Of a DNA stretch of 64,000 nt, positions 1 to 11,337 are shown in pieces (position 1 is the first letter of the stretch; every line of letters begins with the position of its first letter). A model generated the notes under the pieces. That model was given only the letters and a program-made list of their open reading frames with translations. It searched no databases and was not told where the DNA came from. The position numbers and the translations under genes are program-made. The DNA lies in assembly GCF_030247195.1 (NCBI RefSeq), contig NC_080672.1:374208166-374272165 (forward strand), read 5' to 3'. This stretch comes from Topomyia yanbarensis. Lineage: Eukaryota > Arthropoda > Insecta > Diptera > Culicidae.

Positions 1-379
1 CGAGCTTTTTCTTCGGAGTACGAGAAGTATGTGGAACTACCTGCTCGTTGGGAAATAGGAATTTGGGGGTAGGGATGCTCTACAGGGTCGCTTATTCTCT
101 CAACGCAGACCGAAATATACTCACCTCTTCAACCACACACACTATTACGGTGGAGGTATGGTCCCTTAGGAAATTTAATGCGAGGAAATTTACAAATTTC
201 GTCAGTTTCACATTTGGATAACACATCGAATGAGTTGCTTCAATCAATTGAATTTTCGGGTGGAGAAGTTACCCTTTTCCGTTTAGTTTTAATATTTGGC
301 ACGCGGCCTTTCTGGGAGGACCCACGCATGTTGGAAGAATTAAATATTTCTTTAGGATGAATTATTCTTGAAAATTTTT
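1..379. other. unassigned sequence
   Basis: No gene, RNA or repeat was recognised. The open frames are short and lack splice-site or motif support. Confidence 0.4.
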
Positions 380-495
380 TAGTCTTGAAAAGGACTGATT
401 GAGTAGAAAAACTAGGTAGTCTTGAGAAAGACTGATTGTCGAACAAATATAGGTAGTCGTGAGAAAGACTGTTACTGTTCAAAAACTCTAGGTAA
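380..495 (+). repeat. short imperfect tandem hairpin repeat
   Basis: Three imperfect copies of a block reading roughly TAGTCTTGAGAAAGACTG recur about every 37 bases, at 380, 417 and 455. Each block can pair with itself (AGTCTT with AAGACT), giving three small stem-loops in a row. The role is unknown; it could be a fragment of a repeat element. Confidence 0.5.
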
Positions 496-917
496 GCCAG
501 GAGCCATCATGATTTGTGACCGGTTCGAACGAAGAAATCTTCTCTCTTAATTTTTATTAATACAAAGATACTTCTAAGGAACAATGTTGAGCAATTTGCA
601 TAATTTCTATGAAAAATCGCAAAATAATGGTTGTTTTCATATTGTCGTCCCAAAACCGCAAAGTATTTTTACCAAAAGAACACAATATAGCATACCGTTG
701 GAAACGTTTCCTCCTCCTTTATAGAACACTCAAAAAAATTAAAAATAGCGCTGAAAATGTTGTAGTGCCGATAAAATAGTATTTTTGCTATAAATGAATA
801 TTTTGAGGGTACACTTTTCATACATTATTTTAAGTTGCATTTGATGAGATCTACAACCTATACTAGGTTACTTGAAAAGTACAAAATCACTGTAGCACCG
901 TGTTATCCATATTAACA
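496..917. other. AT-rich, nothing recognised
   Basis: AT-rich sequence with many A and T runs. No coding signature was found on either strand. Confidence 0.4.
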
Positions 918-1083
918 AGTCGGGTTCGTATTGAGCTTCTCGATTTTTAAATTTTCGGGTTCCAAATTTCAAAAGGTTTGGGTTCGGGTTTTTCAAATTT
1001 TATAATTTCGGGTTCAGGTCGCGTGCGGGTTTTTCAATTTTCAAGCAATCGGGATCGAAAAAATTAAAACCCGACCATCTCTA
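918..1083 (+). repeat. degenerate TCGGGTTC-type repeat
   Basis: The motif TCGGGTTC or GGGTTCGGG recurs at irregular spacing, separated by TTTTTCAAATTT stretches, and closes with AAAACCCGACC. It looks like a decayed tandem or MITE-internal repeat. No coding capacity is visible. Confidence 0.5.
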
Positions 1084-1847
1084 GAGGTGTTTATGTTCTA
1101 TTTGTGCGCACGTTGGATATTTCGGATGCTGTGATTAGTAGATTTTTCTAAAGTACAGGCAGACTTGGCTGGGTCTGCGACTACTGATATGTAATTCACA
1201 CGAGGGTTACTTTGAGGTTTTGTTTAATCTGTTTAGCTTCATGCTAATAGCTAGGGACAGATTGATAAAATATCTCCCACTCGGAGTATTTTTCTTTACT
1301 AATCGAGATATCCATTACCAGAGCTAACAAATCAATCAGAAGAATAAAAATTTGTAACTATTTTATTTTATTTTCGATAGTTGAAAAGGACGATACACAA
1401 CACGAAAACCGATTTTAAAACATCTGATTGAAACCCGTTAGTGATTGATTCCCGCCCATTTCATGCATCGAGATGCAAATCTTAAGCTGAATACATTAGG
1501 AAATGAGTCGAATGCTGCTATTCAAATCCGTCGTCGAATCCAAGCGACTCCATTCTAGAACTGGGGGTGTTGAATATTGTCAAAGGACCACTGCATCCGT
1601 TATCGCTATTATTCATGAATTTGAGCAAAATATTCCTATTTTTGTTTCGGAAGATTTTAACATAGACATTTCAAAATATTAAAATATGAAATTACCATCG
1701 AAAGACTTTTTCGAATCCAGCGAATCACCCGTCAAAACCAACGCCAACATCAAAGGTTCTTTTTAGAGCTACTATTATTATCATAAAGAATAATTTAAAA
1801 AACTCCATTCCTGTTGAATATCATTAGAATTGAATTAACAAGCCAAA
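1084..1847. other. unassigned AT-rich sequence
   Basis: No gene, RNA or clear repeat was recognised. Confidence 0.35.
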
Positions 1848-1899
1848 GTGTAGTCACGACACTCCGGCTATGTCACAGACATTACCAACTCATCTTTTC
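1848..1899 (+). repeat. single end of a TIR repeat family
   Basis: About 50 bases (GTGTAGTCACGACACTCCGG through ATTACCAACTCATCTTTT) match the terminal repeats of the element at 35308-36207 (+ copy at 36154-36207, inverted copies at 35308 and 35625). Only one end is visible here, so this is probably a remnant or solo end. Confidence 0.6.
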
Positions 1900-3614
1900 G
1901 ATTATAAAGGTTTTAAGAATTTGAGCGAGCCAATATAAAGGCGAAAAAACCAGTTTTGTGGGAAATGCCCTACTGTGCAGCCAAGCAAAATCTTCATCCT
2001 AAATGAGCTATTGAATGAATATCTGTTTCAGTGTCGGATACGTACTATATAGCTCACCGAATATGCATACCCTCTACGATAAAAGAAATGCTGGGACATC
2101 GATTCCCAAATAAACTCAGCAGGATACTCATTATCGCCACAAAAAGCATCAAGGTTAGAAAGGGATGTACGACCTTCAGACGTGCTGCTTCAACAAATGG
2201 CTTTGACTCGCTGCACGTAGATATTGTCACACTGCACGCAACCTTCGGCGCTAGTGTTTTGTCCGTGGCAGCAATTGTATCTTCCGTTTTTTCGCCATGA
2301 CCTAAGAAACCGAACGAACGCGCGTCGACCAGCCTTCCCACAAAACGACAACGCAAGATAACTGAAAGAGAGGTGCTTCTTCGAGGGTTAGGTATCACTG
2401 CCGCCCCCAGTAAGGGGTTCCAGTGTAGCCACCAGAGCGTGCAGCAACTCTACGGGTTGCTGATCTGATATCGGCATTCCTGCCTGGCATATCTGGCATC
2501 GAGCCATCTACTTGGTGAAAAAGATACAGGTCACTAGGTCAGCACAGACATTGAACCAGGCATCAATAGGACCAAATGCTGGTGGCAAGGTGGCACAGAA
2601 CAGAGGGTACAATGCTCTACCATAGGCAAGTGGCCTCTGGCTTTGTAGTTGCTTCCGCTACAAATTGCAGAGTGCTCTTCTCCAACTGTACCACGATTGT
2701 TATCATCACGCTAGTGGCTGCAGGGGGAGTAAGAAAAAATATCTGCAGATGATGTGGTGTCGAAGGGTTCAATGAGCACTCGGAAGGTTTTTTTTTGGAT
2801 TATGGCGGTATTTTGAAAATGTCAAGTTGTGTCGCGATGATTAAAAAATGCTCATAGTTTCAAACTTGTTTAGTGACAAAAACAATTGGTGGAGGTACCG
2901 GCATAAGGCGCATTTGAAACTGATATGCTCAATTTGTAAGAGGGCGCCAAGGTAACGAAGTGCAGCAATTTGGAAAAGGTCATCAAACAAACAAGCTAAT
3001 TGTGCGGTTGCAAATTTGGGAAGCCTCTTTTGCTTTGTGAATGTTAGATCAAAATGTCAAATTTTGGTTTTGAGTAATTCCAGCAAGTTGAATTGTTTTT
3101 GATACCTGAATTTGTATTATGATAATTTTATTTACTTAATTTGCATCACATTTTTTGCATTACATTTTTCATTCTATATGATGGATCTTCAAACAGCTCT
3201 TTTGCAATTTTCAGAAATATGCACTAATTCCAACCATTTATGGAATATCTTGACCAAGTATCTCAGCTTTTAAGCAGAAGCTTGAAACTTTCATCATCAC
3301 CTGAAGATTTTATACACGTTAACTTTTTCAACATTATTTTGACAATTCTTAATTCGAAACATGTTTATTAGACTGCCCAGAAAAATTATGATTTTATGAA
3401 AACTCAATCGGTCCCCCCTTGACTCGATTCGTAATCCCAGCAGAAGTACTTGCAGCAAATTTGAAGCAAATCGGACTAGTCTAGCTACCGGACCAGCGTG
3501 CCTGAAATTTGCATGGGATTTTTCGACAATTTACTAGGAGAAAACCCACTAGCTTGCATTTTCGCCGCTAGGTGGCACTGTATGAATCGTATTATTTCTG
3601 TAAGGGAAAATAAG
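1900..3614. other. unassigned; one weak minus-strand open frame
   Basis: No gene can be named. The longest open frame is minus strand 2398-2054 (114 codons). It carries one hydrophobic stretch (VVHPFLTLMLFVAIMSILL), has a possible splice acceptor (TTTCTTAG) near 2305 and a possible donor (CGGTGAGC) near 2058. That would fit an internal exon of a membrane protein, but I recognise no family and the frame could be chance. Confidence 0.25.
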
Positions 3615-3715
3615 AAAGATAATTTAATTGTCTACAACTTTGTCGAATAATGCTAGTCAATCCGGCTTTGTTAAAAGAAGTTATTAAACTTTCAACAAAG
3701 TGATGTCTGAGTCAG
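3615..3715 (+). repeat. diverged interspersed repeat (copy 1 of 2)
   Basis: The stretch with ATAATTTAATTGTCTACAAC, CTTTGTCGAATAATGCTAGT and ATTAAACTTTCAACAAAGTG closely resembles 11105-11205 (TACAACTTTGTCGAAGAC and ATTGAACTTTCAACGACG). Two old copies of one interspersed repeat. Boundaries are approximate. Confidence 0.5.
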
Positions 3716-3887
3716 TTTTGGATGGGGCCTAGTCGTGCATGGTTGTGTATCAGTACTTGATTCCCATAAATTACCCATTTTTGTGCAATAATGGTTAGAT
3801 TTAGCTCAATATTATGTTTAGAAGAATTGTATTACATAATACGAGTTATGTCCTGGTTAGAAAATTTTAGTTCCACCTATAGGGCGC

Positions 3888-4332
3888 CACCCTCTCAGAT
3901 TTTAATGAAACTTTGTGAAGACTTTGTCACAAAAAGCCACTTTGCCTACTTTGTTTTTCCAAAAATAATCTAGACTGTCTTTTGAAAAGGGTCGAACTTT
4001 TTTTTAACAATTTTTTTCAAATGGCTAGAGTTTAAAAATGACAAATGCTGCCAAAAATGTTGTAGGAATGATTTTTACAAAATTAGTTAAATTTTTGAAT
4101 AAAAATATTGAAAAAATTCTTCATCGACTCCTACACTGAAAAAATCGGTTTAAAAAATTTAAGGTCGATTTACAAAAAACATCTTTGATTTGGATGAAAT
4201 TTTGTTCCAAGATAGGTAATTATGTTCACTACCTACCGTCAAAAATTCAAGTTGGGCACTTTTAAGGAAAAAAGTTATTTGAAAAAAAAAAATTCCTTGT
4301 CCAAACTGAATTCTTTTCAGTGAATTTTTATT
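3888..4332 (-). pseudogene. LOA/I-like LINE 3' fragment, copy A
   Basis: This is the 3' untranslated part of the same LINE found at 5935, 25905, 34154 and 39018, read on the minus strand. Shared blocks include AGACTGTCTTTTGAAAAGGG, the ATCGACTCCTACACTGAAAAA segment and CCGTCAAAAATTCAAGTTGG. The 5' truncation point (plus coordinate about 4332) falls directly on the minisatellite that follows. No coding portion remains. Family assignment rests on copy 39018-39895, where a LINE C-terminus is still attached. Confidence 0.65.
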
Positions 4333-4335
4333 CAG

Positions 4336-5635
4336 GGTCCACAGCCCAGAGACCAGAACCCAGAGTCCCGAGGAGAGAGCCCAGAATCCAGATTCCATAG
4401 CCCAGAGTCCCGAGTCCAGAATCCAGAGTCGCGAGTCCTTAACCCAAAATACTGAGGCGAGTCTAGAGTCCAGAATCCAGACTTCAGTGTCGAGAATGCA
4501 GAGTCCAGAGTCCATAGTGCAGCGATCAGAATCCAGAGCTCCGAAGACAGAGCTAAGAGTCCGAGTGCAGAGTTCAGAGTCCAGAGCGCAGAGTTCAGAG
4601 CCCAGAGTTCAGATGCCAGAGCCCAGAGTCCAAAACCTAGAGTCCAGAACCCAGAGATCAGAAACTAGAATCCTGAGTCCATAACACAGAATCTCGAGGC
4701 GAGAGTGCAGAGTCCAGAACACAGCGTGAAGAGTGCATCATCCAGAGCTCAGAGTCCAGAGACAAGAATCCTGAGACTAGAGATCAGAGTCCAGAGACCA
4801 GAGTCCACAACCCAAATATTGAGCCCAGTGTCCCGAGTTCAGAGCCCAGAGTCCAGAACCCAGAGACCAGAATCCAGAACCCAGAGTCTCGAGGAGAGAG
4901 TCCAGAATCCAGAGTCTAGAGTTCAGATCCCAGAGTCTAGAGTTTAGATTCCAGAGTGAAGGATCAAGACCCCAGAGACCAGAGCCCATGGTTCAGAGTC
5001 CAGAGTGCATAATACAGAAATTCGAGGCCAGCGCCAAGAAAAGTTCAGTGTGCATAGTCCAGAATCCGTAAGAGAGAGAGAGCCAACAGTTCAAAAGCCA
5101 GAGTCCTGAGAATCTCGAGGCGAGAGTGCAGAGTCCAGAACACAGCGTGAAGAGTGCATCCAGACTTCAAAGTCTAGAATCCAGAGCTCAGAGACGAGAA
5201 TCCTGAGACTAGAGATCAGAGTCCAGAGGCCAGAGACCAGAATCCAGAGTCTCGAGGAGAGAGTCCAGAATCCAGATTCCAGAGTTTAGATTCCAGAGTG
5301 AAGGATCAAGACCCCAGAGCCCATGGTTCAAAGTCCAGAGTGCATAATACAGAAATTAGAGGCCAGCGCCAAGAGTCCATCATCCAGCGATGAGAGTGAA
5401 GAGTTCTGTCTATAGTCCAGAATCCCGAGGAGAGAGCCAACAGTTCAAAATCCAGAGTCCTGAGTGCAGATTCCAGACTTCAGAGCTCGGATTCCAGAGT
5501 CCAGAATCAAGACCCCAGAGACCATAGTTCAGAGTCCATAGCACAGAATATCGAGGCCAGAACTCGGTGTCCAAAATCCAACGTGAAGAGTGCAGCAGAA
5601 TCCAGAGTTCACAGTCTAGAATCTAGACTGACTGG
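4336..5635 (+). repeat. CAGAGTCC minisatellite, about 1.3 kb
   Basis: A degenerate tandem array built on CCAGAGTCCAGAACC-like words (core CAGAGTCC, CAGAAYCC), with higher-order repetition: a block around 4690-5000 recurs around 5100-5345, including ATCTCGAGGCGAGAGTGCAG and AGGATCAAGACCCCAGAG. The open frames it creates on both strands (4159-4989) are low-complexity artefacts and are not annotated. It is flanked by two LINE 3' fragments in opposite orientation. Confidence 0.9.
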
Positions 5636-5934
5636 GTATTTTCGGAATGGTCTTGACGAGTAGGTGCCAGAAAATTATGTCTGACGTCACATTGAAATCC
5701 AAGATGACGACTTCCGGACGTAAATTATTACGATTACACTTCGGATTGTTTATCTCTGCACAGCACTTGATACTGTTTAGCTTTGATTTATAGAATTGAT
5801 CCATAATGATAATTTTACTAGAACTGCTCTTCGAAACTGTTGTTACTAGGCTACTGTAAGGCCTTAGTTTTATAGTACTGTTATTTGGTAAAATGAGTAT
5901 TGATGCTGGTAAGGTACAGGTAACCAGAAAAATA
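5636..5934. other. spacer between minisatellite and LINE fragment
   Basis: About 300 bases without a recognised gene or repeat. The minus-strand open frame through it continues into LINE 3' sequence and is not credible as a gene. Confidence 0.35.
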
Positions 5935-7868
5935 TCCAAACGAATACTAAATTTGTTACTGATACTTTTTGCATGTATCAGGCAACTAGCAGTTGGGAAA
6001 TTGAATTCTGAAATGATTGTGACCTTCATTGGTTTAGTTTTCGATAAAAATGCACTGAAAAAAATATTCAGTTTGGACAAGGAAAAGTTTTTTTCAAAAG
6101 GCTTTTTTTCCTTGAAAGTGCCCAACTTGAATTTTTGACGGCAGGTAGGGAACTTAATTACCTATCTTGGAACATAATTTCATCCATATCAAAGATGTTT
6201 TTTCGTAAATCGACCCAAAATTTTTAAAATCGATTATTTTTAGTGTAGGAGTCAATGAAGATTTTTTTTCAATATTTTCATTAAAAAATTTGACTAATTT
6301 TGTGAAAATCACTTCTACAACATTCTTTTGTAGGATTAGTCTAGTCTAGTCTTCACATACACAGCCAATACATGTAGGGATCCTGGAAAATTGCAAACGT
6401 TCGTCCACAATTTTTCTTGTCATTATTAATGTTTGTGGCAAATATTGAATATGACACAAGCATTAAAGCGGCCAGGCCAACTGTGCAGCGTACAAAATAA
6501 AGATGATACAAAATTATACGGCAATCAAATTATTCATTCAATGAATAATTTAATCAACGGATCATTTTGAACTTTGAATAAGGAAGAAACGTGGACAACC
6601 GTACACAACCGTTTCAATTTGATGGGGGTTTGATAAATCGTTGGGAGTGACTTTGCTAAGAAGGTTAATGTCACTCCTTTGGTCCTTGGTTCCTGGGATG
6701 GGACAGAAGTATTTAGCCTTGCCCTGGCTAATGAGCCAGGGTTATAGCGCCCTTACTCGCTCGCTGAAACGATAGAGAAAATTGGCAAAATCGTTTAATT
6801 AGAACCAAACATAAACAATAAACGCATAAAAATACGAACCAACAGACAACTCACCTTCGACAAAAATCCATACAGGACTCCTAGCCCTAATGGACAGTAG
6901 AGGATAATGGAAACAGAAACCCCACGTGGCGTTCGTTATGCGTTGACAGAGAACACATATATCTGTGCCGGCCAAAACGATACTAAAAATCTGAGAAGTC
7001 GATGCTATTTCAATTTGGTTCAAACCAACAAACTCAAACAAAACCACAAACACGAAATAAATAAACGATAAGAAACCATAACTATTAACATTAGCAAAAT
7101 CTTCCGGAACTTTCCAGAATCGTGGCAAACGACTTGGGACTGTGTACCATATTGAATATATTGAATACAGTCATAGATGTACTTACTGGTTATTTCGGTG
7201 GCAAATCATCCTACCCATAAAAAACTTACAGTTTGTTGCGGAATCATCCTTATACCAACTCTAGCTCATAGTAAACCAGCTGTTTTGATGCCTCGTTTCT
7301 CCCGTTTTTAGCTGGAGCACCGCGTCTTCATTCGCCGGCTAGTTCTCAGAAAAACCACGATAATCTTCGGTGTAGGTGAAAGGTCCTTTTCGAATTCATC
7401 TCTTTTCGCGCTTCCAGCAATCAATTCCTGGCGAACCGCAATGAACTTAGCAGCTCGTATTGAATTTGGCATCCATCCTTCAATCGGAATATAGTTAACA
7501 GGCACTATCCCTCTGCCACCTTCGCATGACGCACAGTGGCAGGGTAAACGTTGATAGGAACATGTGTGTTTCCACTTTTCAACAACTCGCGGCGAGTATA
7601 GATAAAAGAACTTTAAAATTTTACTTTTTTCAACTTTTAATTGAAGAAATGTCCATTCTTTTGTAGGATTAGTCATTTTTAAACTACAGCCATTTGAAAA
7701 AAGTGGTAAAAAAAGTTTGACCCTTTTCAAAAGACAGTCTAGATCATTTTTGGAAAAACAAAGTATGCAGAGTGGCGTTTTTGTGACAAAGTTCTCATGT
7801 GCAACAAGTTTCATTAAAATTTGAGAGGGTGCTGCCAACATTTGTTCGAGTTGACGCGAAATTCGTCG
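5935..7868 (+). pseudogene. LOA/I-like LINE 3' fragment, copy B1, interrupted
   Basis: A 5'-truncated copy of the LINE lies on the plus strand in two pieces, 5935-6341 and 7654-7868, split by the insertion at 6342-7653. The first piece still reads LLILFACIRQLAVGK, a peptide also readable at 25905, and then enters the A/T-rich 3' UTR. The second piece runs to the common 3' end GCGAAATTCGTC. The (GTGTTT)n array begins immediately after that end. No catalytic domain is present, so this copy is dead. Confidence 0.65.
6342..7653. mobile_element. 1.3-kb insertion with 21-bp target duplication
   Basis: The LINE copy is interrupted here. The 21 bases at 6321-6341, starting CATTCTTTTGTAGG, are repeated exactly at 7654-7674, and related copies elsewhere are continuous across this point. 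This is therefore an insertion with a long target-site duplication. The insert has no recognised transposase or reverse transcriptase. Its left edge has TAGTCTAGTC, which may be a short 3' tail on the minus strand. On the minus strand it contains splice-donor-like words (AAGGTGAGT near 6850, CCAGTAAGT near 7185) and open frames at 7128-6799 and about 7650-7308, so it may be a retroposed or captured genic segment. Identity unknown. Confidence 0.6.
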
Positions 7869-9560
7869 CACGTGTTTGTGTTTGTTTAGTGTTTGTGTTT
7901 GTGTTTGTGTTTGTGTTTGTGTTTGTGTTTGTGTTTGTGTTTGTGTTTGTGTTTGTGTTTGTGTTTGTGTTTGTGTTTGTGTTTGTGTTTGTGTTTGTGT
8001 TTGTGTTTGTGTTTGTGTTTGTGTTTGTGTTTGTGTTTGTGTTTGTGTTTGTGTTTGTGTTTGTGTTTGTGTTTGTGTTTGTGTTTGTGTTTGTGTTTGT
8101 GTTTGTGTTTGTGTTTGTGTTAGTGTTTGTGTTTGTGTTTGTGTTTGTGTTTGTGTTTGTGTTTGTGTTTGTGTTTGTGTTTGTGTTTGTGTTTGTGTTT
8201 GTGTTTGTGTTTGTGTTTGTGTTTGTGTTTGTGTTTGTGTTTGTGTTTGTGTTTGTGTTTGTGTTTGTGTTTGTGTTTGTGTTTGTGTTTGTGTTTGTGT
8301 TTGTGTTTGTGTTTGTGTTTGTGTTTGTGTTTGTGTTTGTGTTTGTGTTTGTGTTTGTGTTTGTGTTTGTGTTTGTGTTTGTGTTTGTGTTTGTGTTTGT
8401 GTTTGTGTTTGTGTTTGTGTTTGTGTTTGTGTTTGTGTTTGTGTTTGTGTTTGTGTTTGTGTTTGTGTTTGTGTTTGTGTTTGTGTTTGTGTTTGTGTTT
8501 GTGTTTGTGTTTGTGTTTGTGTTTGTGTTTGTGTTTGTGTTTGTGTTTGTGTTTGTGTTTGTGTTTGTGTTTGTGTTTGTGTTTGTGTTTGTGTTTGTGT
8601 TTGTGTTTGTGTTTGTGTTTGTGTTTGTGTTTGTGTTTGTGTTTGTGTTTGTGTTTGTGTTTGTGTTTGTGTTTGTGTTTGTGTTTGTGTTTGTGTTTGT
8701 GTTTGTGTTTGTGTTTGTGTTTGTGTTTGTGTTTGTGTTTGTGTTTGTGTTTGTGTTTGTGTTTGTGTTTGTGTTTGTGTTTGTGTTTGTGTTTGTGTTT
8801 GTGTTTGTGTTTGTGTTTGTGTTTGTGTTTGTGTTTGTGTTTGTGTTTGTGTTTGTGTTTGTGTTTGTGTTTGTGTTTGTGTTTGTGTTTGTGTTTGTGT
8901 TTGTGTTTGTGTTTGTGTTTGTGTTTGTGTTTGTGTTTGTGTTTGTGTTTGTGTTTGTGTTTGTGTTTGTGTTTGTGTTTGTGTTTGTGTTTGTGTTTGT
9001 GTTTGTGTTTGTGTTTGTGTTTGTGTTTGTGTTTGTGTTTGTGTTTGTGTTTGTGTTTGTGTTTGTGTTTGTGTTTGTGTTTGTGTTTGTGTTTGTGTTT
9101 GTGTTTGTGTTTGTGTTTGTGTTTGTGTTTGTGTTTGTGTTTGTGTTTGTGTTTGTGTTTGTGTTTGTGTTTGTGTTTGTGTTTGTGTTTGTGTTTGTGT
9201 TTGTGTTTGTGTTTGTGTTTGTGTTTGTGGTTGTGTTTGTGTTTGTGTTTGTGTTTGTGTTTGTGTTTGTGTTTGTGTTTGTGTTTGTGTTTGTGTTTGT
9301 GTTTGTGTTTGTGTTTGTGTTTGTGTTTGTGTTTGTGTTTGTGTTTGTGTTTGTGTTTGTGTTTGTGTTTGTGTTTGTGTTTGTGTTTGTGTTTGTGGTT
9401 GTGTTTGTGTTTGTGTTTGTGTTTGTGTTTGTGTTTGTTTTTGTGTTTGTGTTTGTGTTTGTGTTTGTGTTTGTTTTTGTGTTTGTGTTTGTGTTTGTGT
9501 TTGTGTTTGTGTATGTGTTTGTGTTTGTGTTTGTGTTTGTGTTTGTGATTATGTTTGTGT
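7869..9560 (+). repeat. (GTGTTT)n hexanucleotide array, about 1.7 kb
   Basis: Roughly 280 head-to-tail copies of GTGTTT. It is interrupted once near 8122 (TTAGTG), then appears uninterrupted from about 8127 to 9228. Single-base variants follow near 9229, 9397, 9439, 9473, 9512 and 9547. The plus strand is almost pure G and T. All three forward frames are open (Val-Phe, Cys-Val and Cys-Leu dipeptide repeats), which follows from a stop-free 6-base unit and is not evidence of a gene. The array starts at the 3' terminus of the LINE fragment, so it may have grown from a short LINE tail. Confidence 0.97.
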
Positions 9561-11104
9561 TTTCATTTAAAGTTTTGAATAGTTACTAAAGATTTATTAT
9601 TCGAAACGATGGATGTTTTCCCTGTTGGTTTATGACAATCATGAATTATCATTCAAATGATTAATTATTTGCTGAAGGATTTCCATCGGTTGACTGGTAT
9701 TCTTCCAACAATGCATTATATTTTTCATCCCACCTTCAGGCGACCCCATCTATGCAGTGTTATGGAGTACTGCTCAATTAAATTCAAATGATTTTCATCG
9801 AAGGTTAGTTAGGACAAGCTTGTATGATGCACTCAAATTATCAATGCCAACACCAATGTAATAACGTCCTTCTCCAGCAGCTCATGAATGAAAACATGTG
9901 CAAAAACATGTGAAATCTACTACATACACCAAGGATGCTCCATCTGAACAGTATCGGAGTTCGCCTGGATGTAATGCCAAATATAGAAATTCTCGTTGGG
10001 CTGCGCCATAACTATGACGCAGCGTTACGTAATTACTCTTCCCTAAACTTCCTTCCCTCCTAGAACCCTGATTCGTCCAAACTCTTCCCCGATCGAACGG
10101 TGAGTGAAAGCAGGAAAAACTATCTTCTGCCCATTGCGTCATCGATGTCCGTGCGGGAGCCGGGATGAACCGGCTACTAATCTATGCCAGGGTAGCAGTG
10201 TAGCATGCCGGTTATGCTGGGCAATGCACAACACTAACCCACACAGCCACAAGCAGGAGAAAGGCTTCTGCGCGAGCATATAACATCAAGATTCGGGTCG
10301 CACAAATAGTGGAAGGAAGGGCTCGTCCCAATGCAATGGTAGACAGCATACCGATCGAAATGCGCTAAAATGTGCACCGCGTGTTTACTGCAGCTTCCGC
10401 TGCCTGCGGCAATCTGGGAATGACCCAGATAGGAGTCGCTGAACCTTGATAGGTACATGTGGAAGGTTGGTTATACATAGAGGGAAGTGTACTTTGCAAT
10501 TGAAAATTTTGTGGAGAACGTGCATTTCGTCCACTTGGGAATAATCTCTGGAGCTTTACACGAATGCTTTTGTCGTTGTATTTGCAATATTTTTCTGCTT
10601 ATGTACAAGTAGAACATTTCTGAAATTTTAAGATAAATTTTTTCAACGTATCTAAAAATAGCAAACGAAATTTTATTATGTTGCGGAAATGGGTGTGGTA
10701 ATTCTTTTTTCCATATGGTGCTCATCTTCAAAGCAATTGGCAATCTTGAGCAAAATAAATTTTAAAAACGACAAAAATCATCATACAACTAAAGATGTAT
10801 CCGTCCAAAGAAAAATTCTTGATATTATATGATTTCAACCTAATTTTAAACCGAAAATTATGACAACAAATGCTTGAGTCTATCCCCGTTGACTTAATAA
10901 AAACTTTAGTTATTTGACGTTCTTCGAAGATTGTATGTTCCAGAGTCTTTCATACAAATAATTCGTGAATAAAATAGGATACCAGCATAACATCAAATCA
11001 AACGTAAAAAATACATCAAATTGAAATCTTATTTTGATCTCAGTTTACGTTTGTCCAATATTCTCTTACTAGCATTTTGGCAGCTAACTGTTCACATCAG
11101 ACAA
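9561..11104. other. unassigned; less AT-rich tract 9880-10460
   Basis: No gene or known element was recognised. The part at about 9880-10460 is noticeably richer in G+C than its surroundings and could belong to an unidentified retroelement or an untranslated exon. Open frames there are short and overlap on both strands. Confidence 0.3.
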
Positions 11105-11205
11105 TCGATAATTTAATGCCTACAACTTTGTCGAAGACTACTTAGTGTTTAAGTATCGATCCAACTGTGTCAAAGGAAGCTATTGAACTTTCAACGACGA
11201 TGTGA
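11105..11205 (+). repeat. diverged interspersed repeat (copy 2 of 2)
   Basis: Matches 3615-3715 over about 100 bases with scattered differences (TACAACTTTGTCGAA, TTGAACTTTCAACG). Boundaries are approximate. Confidence 0.5.
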
Positions 11206-11337
11206 TGTGTGCGTAAAGGTGTAATACGCATAATACGGCTGGTTCAATAGTCGATTTTTGCAAACTTATTTATAAAATGATGAAATGGTCGGGGTTAGTT
11301 CAGTGAGGTGTTGGAGTAATTTGAGTGCACCATCTAT

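Noticed and set aside
2054..2398. Membrane-protein exon
   Set aside because: One hydrophobic run and plausible splice words, but no recognised family and no neighbouring exons.
4159..4989. Open frames of 65-118 codons on both strands
   Set aside because: They lie in the CAGAGTCC minisatellite and its flank and consist of repeated Gln/Ser/Arg or Leu/Trp/Asp words.
7308..7650. SH3-like peptide (GRGIVPVNYIP) on the minus strand
   Set aside because: Only about a dozen residues resemble the end of an SH3 domain; the rest of the frame does not fit and part of it is LINE sequence.
7869..9560. Telomeric repeat
   Set aside because: GTGTTT lacks the G-run pattern of telomerase repeats, dipterans do not use such repeats, and the array is internal with LINE sequence beside it.
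7799..9589. Three long plus-strand frames (Val-Phe, Cys-Val, Cys-Leu repeats)
   Set aside because: They are the three readings of a stop-free hexamer array; no promoter, splice sites or non-repeat coding sequence supports a protein.
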